Assembly: GCA_902806565.1 (NCBI GenBank)
Contig: CADCXA010000041.1
Coordinates: forward strand, 682,001 to 746,000
Direction of reading: 5' to 3'
Length of the DNA: 64,000 nucleotides
From: Hypoxylon rubiginosum
Lineage: Eukaryota > Ascomycota > Sordariomycetes > Xylariales > Hypoxylaceae
Below the pieces are notes generated by a model. It did not search any database, was not told the origin of the DNA, and saw only the letters and a program-made list of their open reading frames with translations. Within the stretch, counting starts at the first letter, position 1. Every line of letters starts with the position of its first letter. A program made the translations under genes and the position numbers. Of this stretch, positions 49,739 to 60,000 are shown piece by piece.

Positions 49739-50917
49739 CTAGCCGCTCTTCTGCGCATCATACTGCTTAAAGACCTCGTCCAACTCTTTCATCCTCGCGA
49801 CAGCATCATGGAGGCGCGGCCAATCTTCGCCCTCGGGAAGATCGCCGGCCGGCTTCCCATCCTCCCACCAATGCGCAAATCTCTCATATAGTTCAGCCAC
49901 GATTCTAGAGCGATACGGGAGGTCCTTCTGCCAGTCTTGCCAGTCCCACTCCACGCGGGCCACTTCGTCCGTGTCATGATCGTGCACCTGTATCTCGATC
50001 GGGTCTCTGTACGAATCCGAGTGCACGTACGCTCCGTTGGCCGTCACCATGATCTCGCCCTTCTCACCGTTGATAGTCCAGACGAAACCCGGCGTCCCTT
50101 TGAACTGGTGCCCCGTTCTGTAAGTCAATGACAGCGTGGCATCCTCTGCAACATTCGCCGTACCCCCAGCTAGCTTTCCGTGGATAGCCAGGAAATCCGG
50201 CACATCAGTTTGCATTTCCTTTGGCCGAGATTGACCTCCGTCTGTGATCGTAACGACAGGTCGTTGGATCTGCATTCGGCTCTGAAACGAAGTAAACTCG
50301 CCGAGAACGTCGTGCACGTAGTCGATAGTGTGCCCGTAAGCGATGGTGATAGGATTTCCTCCAACCTTCCGATCCGCAAAGTAGGATAGACCCTCAGGCA
50401 GGGAGTCATTGGGAAGGAGGTTACCGTAAGCACGAATATCGCTGCTCAGCACACGTCCAATACGTCCCGATTGGAGGATGTCTTTAAGCTTGAGAACGAT
50501 TGGCGAGACGCGCCCTTGTAGGCCAATAATGCTATTGTCTACACGTCTATCCCCGGCCAAAGCGACGGCTTCCTTATAATCTTCAACGAGAGGCCATTCC
50601 ACGTAGACCGCCTTGCCCGCTCTTAGAGAAGGCCCTATTGTCAGGCCATGGGTATCGACTCGGGTGCAGCAGACAACAAGGTCAACGTCTGAATCCGCGG
50701 CTAGGTCATTCGGGTTGCCGTAGGCTTTCACATTCGAAGGGAGTGTAAAGTCCTCTCGTGCGGCTTCTGCTGCTGCAACACTAGAATTAAGCAGAGCCAC
50801 AATGGTGTAGTGTGATATTCCTCGTGGTGATAGGAGGTATGGCAAGTGACCCTGAGCAGCCCAGGAGGTCTTTGCAGACGAGGAGAGACCGATTAGAGCG
50901 ACACGGATGGTAGCCAT
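49739..50917 (-). CDS. Gfo/Idh/MocA-family protein, Gal80-like
   Basis: A single exon of 392 residues. The N-terminal Rossmann region starts VALIGLSSSAKTSWAAQGHLP. The dinucleotide-binding half continues through DVDLVVCCTRVDTH and VYVEWPLVED. The C-terminal alpha/beta domain begins near IIGLQGRVSPIVLKLKDIL and includes AYGHTIDYVHDVLGEF and PDFLAIHGKL. In catalytic family members the motif corresponding to EWP is EKP, with the Lys active; here the Lys is replaced by Trp, as in yeast Gal80, which binds dinucleotide but represses Gal4 rather than acting as an enzyme. A regulatory role or an altered enzyme activity is therefore inferred. No signal peptide; cytosolic or nuclear. Confidence 0.88.
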   Translation of the reverse strand: MATIRVALIGLSSSAKTSWAAQGHLPYLLSPRGISHYTIVALLNSSVAAAEAAREDFTLPSNVKAYGNPNDLAADSDVDLVVCCTRVDTHGLTIGPSLRAGKAVYVEWPLVEDYKEAVALAGDRRVDNSIIGLQGRVSPIVLKLKDILQSGRIGRVLSSDIRAYGNLLPNDSLPEGLSYFADRKVGGNPITIAYGHTIDYVHDVLGEFTSFQSRMQIQRPVVTITDGGQSRPKEMQTDVPDFLAIHGKLAGGTANVAEDATLSLTYRTGHQFKGTPGFVWTINGEKGEIMVTANGAYVHSDSYRDPIEIQVHDHDTDEVARVEWDWQDWQKDLPYRSRIVAELYERFAHWWEDGKPAGDLPEGEDWPRLHDAVARMKELDEVFKQYDAQKSG

Positions 50918-51430
50918 GTTGATGAGAATTATATAAACAATAGTTGCAACTGTAGGATAATAACGATTTCATATTGATGAGAGCTTAGACGGAATACTGC
51001 CCTTTTATAATTCATCCTCTGGTACCAGATCATTAGAAATCACGACTTACACGTAGATGGGATGAAGACTTATTAATTCATACAGTGCGAAGCCAAGGAC
51101 TACGGTATGAACATCTCAACGCACAGTACAGGAATCCCATATACGAGCGGGATCTTACACACCATACAGTATGCATTGCAAAGTGCGACATGTGCGAATA
51201 GCACGCAACTTAACCCCTTTAGGTAAATGGTCCTATATTCATCCCCACCTTCATAGAAATAAGTGCATCAGACATTTCCCGCCGAGGAGAATAGTTATGA
51301 TCAAAATCATCATGAACAAAGACGCTTGGGAAAGTATATAACAGAAAGCCAAGAAAGCGATACCAAAAACAAGAAACCCACCCAGGTAATTCCGACAGTA
51401 AAGACGGTGAAGCTTTCCAGGAGAAGGCCT
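50918..51430. other. Intergenic region upstream of the Gal80-like gene
   Basis: About 510 bp with no supportable gene. It should hold the Gal80-like promoter and the 3' end of the next minus-strand gene. Confidence 0.45.
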
Positions 51431-52660
51431 CTAGCAGTCCCCGCCCCAACCCAAGTGCCGGTTCACTTCATTCATAGCATGAATGCCAGCTCTGAATATA
51501 CCAAGAGCCCCGTCGACGGTAGAGTTACCGGTGTTCAGCGCCGGCTCAGCCTCTTGTGCTCTCCTCAGGTCCGACTGGTCCAGCTCGGCCTGCCGTTTCT
51601 CGAGCACGGCCTTGCAGATGGCTCGGCCCCACAGGTTATACCACTGGTCCTCGCTGATGCTCACGTATTCCTTGGCACCGCCCTCGGCCACTCTCGAGAA
51701 GGGCCACTCGGCAATGGCGACCTCCCACCTCTTCGTCCGCAGCCACAGGTATGGCCAGCTGAAGATGAACAGTAGAGTGAGCATGAATAGCCATTGTATC
51801 CACGAAGTCAGACGCCACCGGTTGGTCCTGGCCTCGTTATAGCACTCGATTAACGAATCTTTTGTTACGAGATCAACGCGGACGTGGCCGCGGTAGTTTG
51901 TGTCGTTTACTAGCGTCCGTAATCGTCGCTTGACAAGTTCTTCGTCGAACCCCACCATCTTCCGCTGGAGCGTAAAGACCTTCAGCCCGGCGTGGCTAGC
52001 AGCGTACATGTGGCACCACTCCTTCAGTGTTGGCTTCGGGGCGCCGCCAACCTCGATGCTCTGATTCGAGCCGGGGGCGCGCTTCTGGAGTATTGTGCCA
52101 CGTCGCGCTTTCTCGCCGTTTTCCACCGTCTTTAGTTCCGTCCACGACCGACGGTACTGGGCGTCCGAGTATAGGTAGGGGGTCAGCTCGATAGAGAGGT
52201 CGAAATCGGTTATAGTATGCTTCTCCGTCTTGCCCTTGCTATCCTTCCTGGTCTCGCTATGTGTGCCTACAAGCTTGATGTAGGGTCGCGGAGGGGTGGT
52301 AGCGAGCTGTCGGATATGGGATTCGAGAAGGTTCGGATCCTCGAGGCTCTTGGATACCCAATACAGAGTACCTGTATTGATATCTTGTAAGAAGGTAGCA
52401 TCAGCTACATATGGCCGTGTAGCTGCAGCTGAGACGTTTGCTAGAGCAGGCGTCGCCGCGGATGTTGATGGTAGCAACGATGCGGATTCGGACGATACAA
52501 GGGCATCGTCGTAGTTAGGTGGTAGATCGTCGACCGCAATCTCGGGGGTATCAAGTTCATCGTTGTCGTGGTAGCTGTCTCTGGAGCTCTCGCCAGGATT
52601 GGTGTGTAGCGAGATAGCGTCGGATGCTGACTTGCTGTCTTGAATCGAAGGTTTCCCCAT
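51431..52660 (-). CDS. Conserved-looking membrane-anchored protein of unknown function with PPxY motif
   Basis: A single exon of 409 residues from MGKPSIQ; an in-frame ATG 8 codons upstream is also possible. I do not recognise the family by name. The first 100 or so residues are Ser/Asp-rich and probably disordered, and contain DDLPPNYDDAL, a PPxY motif of the kind bound by WW domains of Rsp5/NEDD4 ubiquitin ligases. A folded middle region (from about 100) has mixed beta character. One or two membrane segments lie around residues 280-305 (WLFMLTLLFIFSWPYLWL). A charged C-terminal helix follows (EKRQAELDQSDLRRAQEAE). Proteins of this layout are common as uncharacterised proteins in Sordariomycetes. 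It may be a membrane cargo or adaptor for ubiquitination; this is inference from the motif alone. Confidence 0.75.
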   Translation of the reverse strand: MGKPSIQDSKSASDAISLHTNPGESSRDSYHDNDELDTPEIAVDDLPPNYDDALVSSESASLLPSTSAATPALANVSAAATRPYVADATFLQDINTGTLYWVSKSLEDPNLLESHIRQLATTPPRPYIKLVGTHSETRKDSKGKTEKHTITDFDLSIELTPYLYSDAQYRRSWTELKTVENGEKARRGTILQKRAPGSNQSIEVGGAPKPTLKEWCHMYAASHAGLKVFTLQRKMVGFDEELVKRRLRTLVNDTNYRGHVRVDLVTKDSLIECYNEARTNRWRLTSWIQWLFMLTLLFIFSWPYLWLRTKRWEVAIAEWPFSRVAEGGAKEYVSISEDQWYNLWGRAICKAVLEKRQAELDQSDLRRAQEAEPALNTGNSTVDGALGIFRAGIHAMNEVNRHLGWGGDC

Positions 52661-53011
52661 GGCTCTAGACAGATTAATACACACGAATTCGTAGATTTAG
52701 TCGGTGATATCCAAGAAAAGTCGGTGGCTTGTGGTAGACGACGAGGTGGCAGTTAAGGCTGAACTTGAGGAGTTCAGCTTCTACAGGCAGAACCATGAAA
52801 ACTTGAGAGAATAGGGCAATACGTGTGGGGCACTGGACCCCTGTAGTCTGCATGATTGGAGGTACCTAGGAGGCCTAGGAGGTAGGTACCTAGGTACCTA
52901 GAAACAGCCCTATTTCAAGGGGCAATTGTGCAATGGTACCATTCCAATCTCCTTTCTTTACCACTATATCTTTACCACTATGTAAATCTCTACGACAGTT
53001 TATTGGATCTT
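52661..53011. other. Intergenic region between the unknown membrane protein and HET gene
   Basis: About 350 bp, no gene. It includes a cluster of overlapping CCTAGG and GGTACC palindromes at 52861-52901. Confidence 0.5.
52861..52901. repeat. Cluster of overlapping CCTAGG/GGTACC palindromes
   Basis: A 41-bp stretch made of ggtacctagg, aggcctagg and aggtaggtacctagg modules. It may be a slippage product or hairpin-forming sequence; scattered cctagg/ctaggta pieces also occur elsewhere in the window. Confidence 0.7.
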
Positions 53012-55180
53012 CTAAACCACCCCTATCTCATGAAATGGCGAACTGTTAAATAGATCCCGCCTTGAAGCCATTTCCGATGCCGTCTCATTAATAAACGAGT
53101 TTTGAAATTCGAACATTCCAACGCGCACATAGCAGTTGGTTTCAGGTGCTCGAGTTACGATGAGGCCTGCAGGAGAGACTTGCTTCTCGTATAAAGGGAC
53201 GGCTGAAGGAATGACTCTCTTCTCGTAGAAGGGGATCAGTTCTACAAGAAACACGCCGCTATCCCCTTGGATACCTCTGTGAACGATTTTCCCTCCTTCT
53301 CCAGTATCCGGACTTAGTACAAGTACAGTTTTGCCCTCGTCCATTCGTTGGTTTGTTCCATTCCGATGCGTTGATATGATATAATGGAGCCCTGCAATCG
53401 AGTGCAGAGTCAGACTTCTTGCACGAAACTTCGCAAGTCCTTCCTCGATAGCACCATACGGAGCTAGTTGGTTCTCATGCTTAATGCTGTGCTCGCGGAA
53501 TTCTACTTCGTCAACACTAGACAGGTCGTCCGGCTCGGGCCATCCCCATCCCCACGTCCTTATAGAGCCGTCTACCGAAGGCCAACTCCACGATGGTGCT
53601 CGGTTGGGAACATGATATGTTTCTTCCATCCGGGTTACTACCCAGAGGAACTCGGTCCTCCAGGCGTAGGTATTATTATCCGAGTCATCTAGCATAAGAC
53701 CTTCACGGTAGACTACCTCCTGGTTGCGCTCCCTTGCCATGGAGATGAGACTCGAAGCCATGGCAGCAATGGCTGGAAACTTGTCCGCAGCAAACCCCAA
53801 ATGCCGTCTCGAGTACTCCTCAACGACTACGTGCCATATGTTCCTGATCGGGTAGCTCCGCAACCCCGACAACGTATGCACGCCGACAACTCGAGACTCG
53901 TAACTAGTCATGACGCGAGGTTTCAAAACCGGCTCGATGCCGCCACAGCTGGCATTGGCCACGGTACAAGTGAAGTATAACTGACGTGATGAAAAGATGA
54001 GAATGCGTCTCGAGAGTAGAGCTTCTTGGAGCGTCCAACCTCTCGTAGCAATGGGCTCTAAGGGTCTGTTTAAGTTGAAGTCGTCGACTAAATCCAACGC
54101 CTGGACAGCACCAGATGCACCTGTTGATGCGATGGATCGCAGCTGTATAGGGCCGATACTGTAGTCTGCGGTATTCTCCTCGCGCGATAGAAGAAACCCA
54201 TCCGAACACCTAGCCGCCGAGGCAGCGCAGATTGTGACTGTGCTGTGACTATAATAGAGCTCCATACGGGAGATTTCGCGGGCCTTATCGTCGACATCGT
54301 CTTGCAGGATACAGAGAGCGTCAATCCAAAGATATTTCAATCCCAATTTATTCGTAAACCACGCTGCATCGCGGAGGCTCTTTGGCAGGTGTGATATTGG
54401 AATACCATCCGCAAGATTGCTGATGCTATCGTGAGTTAGCTGTATCGGCTGCGGTCCTCCCCAACAGTACGATAGAATCGCAAATCCTTGTTGCGATACT
54501 TCATCCTTGGGGATCTCTGAGGAAACATCTCGACCAATAAGTTTGGCATAAAGCACCGAGTCTTTTGCGACTAGGTATATGAGTCTAGAGGGGATAGAAT
54601 TAGGATCGATGAGTTCTAGCCCCTGGCCATTCTCTTCGGCGCCCGTTGATCGTCTGCATTCTTCGTGGTCTAACTGACACGAATTAATACAGTAGCGGGC
54701 AAACTTGATAGTAGCGGGAGAGGTATAGTCCAGTTCATAAGGCCGAGCAGCTATATCAGCCGAAGAAGCATCACCTATGTCATGCACAAATCAGTAAACC
54801 AAATTACCGTAGTAAGGATAGCTGAGAGAAGGTATAGTACCTTCGCATGTCCAGAGTAACAACCTAATGAACTCATGAACATTAGAATTTTCACTCTCTT
54901 TAACCTCAAGCAAGACCGTCGCGGTAGAATAAGGCCATTGATCTCTCTCGTATCGCACCACAAAGGTCAGGTCATCTCGATCAGCAAACCCGCCATCTAA
55001 TCGACCTCTCTTCCTAATACTATCGAAACAAGCCCGAAATAGCGCGCAGCCAGCTTGGTCTGCAGTAACTGCTTCCCGAATACCGCAGCTGAATTGCGTT
55101 GCATCTATATCCAGTCCCAAGTCAAGAGTGATCTGTTGACAATGCTCGCAAGAGTGGGGGACTTTAGACGTGAAGTGCAT
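53012..55180 (-). CDS. HET-domain (heterokaryon incompatibility) protein
   Basis: Two exons read 55180-54841 and 54774-53012, joined by a 66-nt GT-AG intron, giving 700 residues. The N-terminal 110 residues include CEHCQQITLDL and CALFRACFDS, a Cys-rich start common in these proteins. The HET domain spans about residues 210-380, with the three family blocks visible: FAILSYCWGG, LPKSLRDAAWFTNKLGLKYLWIDALCILQDD and RGWTLQEALLSRRILIFSSRQLYFTC. The C-terminal part (WRTEFLWVV, APSWSWPSVDG) is the usual extension. HET proteins trigger cell death on fusion of incompatible strains; the HET domain resembles TIR in fold. Many copies per genome are normal, so a specific incompatibility role is not established. 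It lies less than 500 bp from the second AT-rich block. Confidence 0.93.
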
Positions 55181-55640
55181 GGCGGATGCAGCTTTCGTTT
55201 CTGGCGCAGTCTAGGGTGGTCCTTAGACCGAAGGCGGTGATAGTTGGCACTATATTCGGTCGACCCCTAATCAGCCACTTCCTCTGAAGTGCGATTTCAC
55301 CTCTCGTGACTTGAGATACTGTGTAAACCCAAAACGCGATTGGAGCTGGGGACGCAAGGGTAGTCCGAAAATCTAGAATATGCAAGGGCTAGTTTGTTAA
55401 ACAGCCCTGCTGTGCCGCCGTCGCATCATTGACCAATAGGATGACTTACCTATTGTGATATGTCAGCCAGACCTAGACGTGCATAATCAGAAGTTTCTCC
55501 GATTCACGGTCGAACCCACAGTCGACTTCTTGTCAAAGTCACGTCTCGAACATTAACTTCTTTTTATTTCATTAGTACTGCTATAATTTCACTGACTAAT
55601 CATATACTTAGAATTACCCCGCATTTTTCGACGTTTTTTT
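55181..55640. other. HET promoter side and border of the second AT block
   Basis: About 460 bp of normal composition, changing abruptly near 55620-55650 to almost pure A/T. No gene seen. Confidence 0.5.
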
Positions 55641-55785
55641 TTACGGTTTTATTGTAATAAAATCTATAAAAGTGTAAATAATATAAAAAAGTTATATAAA
55701 ATAAATTCTATTAAATTATATTAATTATTAATTTTTTTAAGTTATAATAAAATAAATTAATTAATTTTATAAAAAATTTATTAAA

Positions 55786-55985
55786 TATATATTAAAATAT
55801 AGTTAATTAATTAATATAAATATTAATATAATATAAAAAAATATAATAAATTTAACTTTTAATTATAGCTTTTTTTTTTAAAAAATATACGTTAAAATAT
55901 AATTAGTTAATTAATATAAGTTTTATATATAATATAAAAAAATATAATAAATTTAATTTTTAATTATAGTTTTTATTTTAATAAA
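55786..55985 (+). repeat. Tandem duplication with a period of about 100 bp
   Basis: ttaaaatatagttaatta at 55792 recurs as ttaaaatataattagtta at 55892. Both are followed by ataaaaaaatataataaatt and ttaattatag, with a few transitions and small indels. Confidence 0.75.
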
Positions 55986-56139
55986 TATAATATTATATAA
56001 ATTTATAGTATAGCTTTTTTTTTTTTAATTAAAACTAAATAAGTTTTATAAAATTTATAATATTTTAAATTATATTATTAGTTATTATTTTTATAATTAT
56101 TTATCCGTGATATTTAATTAATTTATATTATTAGTAAAA

Positions 56140-57000
56140 CTTATAAAAAGATATTTAAATTATTTAAAATTATTTATTTAATTTTAATTAGGTGTATTTA
56201 AAAATTATTATATTTATAAAGTTTATAAAAAAGCGGCTTGGTTTTTTAATTATAATATAAATAAATTTAATTAAATTTAATTAAATATATCTAAAAAATA
56301 TATAAGTTTATAAGAAAATATTTTAATATATTTTAATTATTATTTTTAAATATATTTAATTAAATTTAATTAAATATATTTAAAAAATATATAAATATAT
56401 AAAATAAGATTTTAATATATTTAAAACATTTTTAAATAAATTTAATTAAACTTAATTAAATATATTTATAAAATAAATAACTAAATTTTTAATTATTTAA
56501 TTAATTTATAATTTTTATATTATATTTATAAACTTTATAAAAAAATATTAATTTTTTAATTAATTTTAAATATAATTAATTAAATTTAATTAAATATAAT
56601 TAAAAAATAAGTAACTTTTATTTATTTAATTTTTAGTTATTTAATTAACTTATTATTTTTTTAATTATATTTATAAACTTTATAAAAAAATATTAATTTT
56701 TTAATTAATTTTAAATATAATTAATTAAGTTTAGTTAATTATAATTAAAAAATAAATAAATAATTATTATTTTTATTATTTAATTAATTTAAACTTTTTT
56801 TTACTATATTTATAAAACTTATAAAAAAGTATTTAAATTTTAATTTTAATTTAAATATATTTAATTAAACTTAGTTAAATCCGTTTAAAAAATAAATAAC
56901 TTATAATTGTTAAAACCCTTAAAAATAATAAATATATTTAATAAAATTTAATTAATTATATTTAAAAAATAAGTAGTTTATAACTAATTAAACTTTTAAA
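56140..57000 (+). repeat. Degenerate tandem array, unit about 140 bp
   Basis: The landmark ttataaactttata (with variants) occurs near 56213, 56526, 56671 and 56810, spaced 145 and 139 bp at the clear end. Each is followed by ttttaattaattttaaatat and then ttaattaaatttaattaaat or ttaattaagtttagtta. About five or six decayed units. Confidence 0.7.
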
Positions 57001-60000
57001 AATAAAATATATTAATTTAAAAATAAATTATTTATATTAATTTAAGTTTTTAACTATAAATATTCTTTAAATATTTTATATTATATTAATAATAAAACGT
57101 TAATTTATATTTATATTTACGTGTAATAAAAGGTTAAATTTATTTTTTTATTTTTATATATTTCTTTTTTTTTTTTTTATTTTTTTTTTTTTTTATTTTT
57201 TTATTTTTTTATTTTTATTATATTTAAATTTTTTTTTTTATTTTTATTTAACTATAACCCAACTTTTAATATTTATAATAAATATCTACCCAATTTATTA
57301 AACCATATAATAAAATAAGTATTTTTTAATATTAAAACCTAGTTATAAAAATTTTTTAAATTTAAAATATATAAATATTTTTTTTTATTTTTAATATTAT
57401 AGTTACCTTTTATTTTAACAATTAATATATTATTATTATAACTTTTTTATTTATTATAATTTACTTTTTTAAAAGTATATATATATTTACTAGATTTATT
57501 TAGAAATTAAATCCGTTAAATAATTTTATATTTTAAACTAATAAAAAATAATTATTTATTAATAATATTAAATTAAAAATAATGATAATAATAACAATAA
57601 AACTAACTTTAAATAAATAAAATTAACTTGTTAACTTATATTTTTTAAAGCTATAAAATTATTTTTTTATTATTTAATTTTAGATTTTTTTTTACTTTTT
57701 TTATATAAATTTTTTATAAAAATCACTTTTAATTATTATTTTTTAGATTAAAGTTTTAATAACTATCTATTAAATAATATAAATAATTACTTTATAAAAT
57801 TATAATGTTTTAAAATTTTTACTAATAATAAATATTTTTAATTATATATATAAACTTTTTATAATATTAATAATTTTTTTAATAAATTTTTTAATATTTT
57901 TTTTATAAAAAACCGCCTTATATTATAATCTTCTTTTTTTTTTTTAATTAATAAAAACTTATTATTATAAAAATAAAACCTATTTTTTAACCTTTTTTAA
58001 AACTTTAATAAATTATATTAAAAATAATTTTATTAAAAGAATAATTTTTATAAATTAACATTATTCCTAGTTATATTTATAAATAAAAAAACTTTTATTT
58101 TTATAAATTCATTAAATAATCTACCTTTTTTATTTATAATTTTTAAAAAAAATAACTTTTTATTATTGTTAATATTAACTAATTTAATTATAATAAATAA
58201 TAATTTAAACTTTTTATTAAAACTTATATTAACATTTATTTTATTAAAGTTTAATAAAATATCTAATTTTTTTTTAAAACTTAAAAATATTAAATATAAA
58301 ACCAAATAAAAGTTAATAATATTAAATATATTAAAATAAAGGTTAAAATAAAATATATTTATATTTAATTTTAATTATTATATTTTAATAATGTTTAATT
58401 ATTTTTAATAAAATCTAAAAAAAACTAATAATATATTAATATATAATTTAAATATTTAAATAATTTTAATATATATTTATTTCTTTAAAACTTTTTATCT
58501 TATTTATTTTTTATATAATAAAATATATTATAATAAAATATATTAAGTATATTTTAAAAATATTAACCTAAAAAAAAATAAATTTTATATATATTTTTTT
58601 TTATCTATAAGTTTTTCTACTTTTTATTTAAATTTTTTATTTATATTTTTTAATTTTAATTAATATTAAATATTTCTTTTAATTATTATTATTTTATTTA
58701 TTTTTAACATATAAATATTATTATATTTTAACATATAATTAAGTTTTTTTAAAATTTATTATTATTTAAAACCAATTTATTATAATTATATATTATTTAT
58801 TTTTTCTTTATTTTTATATAATAAATATATATAAGTTTATTAAAACTTATATTAAATATAAAAAAATTTATATATTATTTAAAATAACTTTTAATCCTTA
58901 TATAAAAGATTTTTATTATACTTATTATTTATATTATACTTTAAAATAATATTAACTATTAAATAAAATTAATTCAAATATATTTTATTAATTTAAATAT
59001 TTTTAAAAGTTTAAAATTAAGGAAAATAAAACAACTAAATAATAATAATTTAAACCTTAAAATTTTTTATAATTATTTTAAATTTTAAATTAATAACTTT
59101 TAAAATAAAACTATTTATTATATCCCTTACACTTTTATTATAAAAAGTAGTTAAATTTTATTAAATATTATAAAATTTAATTATATAATAATAAATTTTT
59201 ATAAATAAATATTTATAATATTAGCGTTATAAATAAATAATATAACTTTTATAATATATTTTATTAATTTAATAAACATTTTAAAAAGAAAATAAAAGAA
59301 AATAAAATTTTTATATTTTATTATAAAAATAAAAATATATAACTAATAAAAATCTATAAACTTTTTAAATTTTTATAATTATTATTAATTAGCTTTAACT
59401 TAAAAACTTGAAAGTTTTAAAAAAATATCTAGTAGTTTAACTTTATTTTTTTTTTTATATTTATTTTATATAAACTTATTAATTATAACATTAATAGTTT
59501 AGATCCTAGTTATTTTTAAATTTAAAAAACCTTATATTATATAATTAACCTTTTAAAAATAATATAAAATAAATAATTTAAATATATTTAACTATATTTT
59601 TATAATTTACAACTAACTATTTAATATTAATCTATTATTAATAATAATAATTTAAATTTAAATATTTTAATATAACTTTTTAAAAAAATTTATATAAATA
59701 ATTTATATATTAAAAAATATATTATAACTTAGAAATAAATATAGAAAACTATAAATAATTTAAAAAATTTAAATATAAATAATTCTATAATTTAGTTTAT
59801 ATTAAAACTTAATTTAAATATAATTTTTAAAAAGAATATAAATTAATAATATAAAAACCTTTTAAAAATTAAAAATATTATTAACATTATTTTAAACGTT
59901 ATAAAAAAAAACTAATAATAAAAAGAAATTATTTTAATTAAATAAACCATTATAAAAAAAATGTTATTTTTTTATATATATATTTTTATAAATTATTTAA

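Noticed and set aside
58048..58305. 85-residue open frame (minus) inside the second AT block
   Set aside because: A possible relic of a transposon protein, but with no recognisable motif and composition dictated by A/T content.
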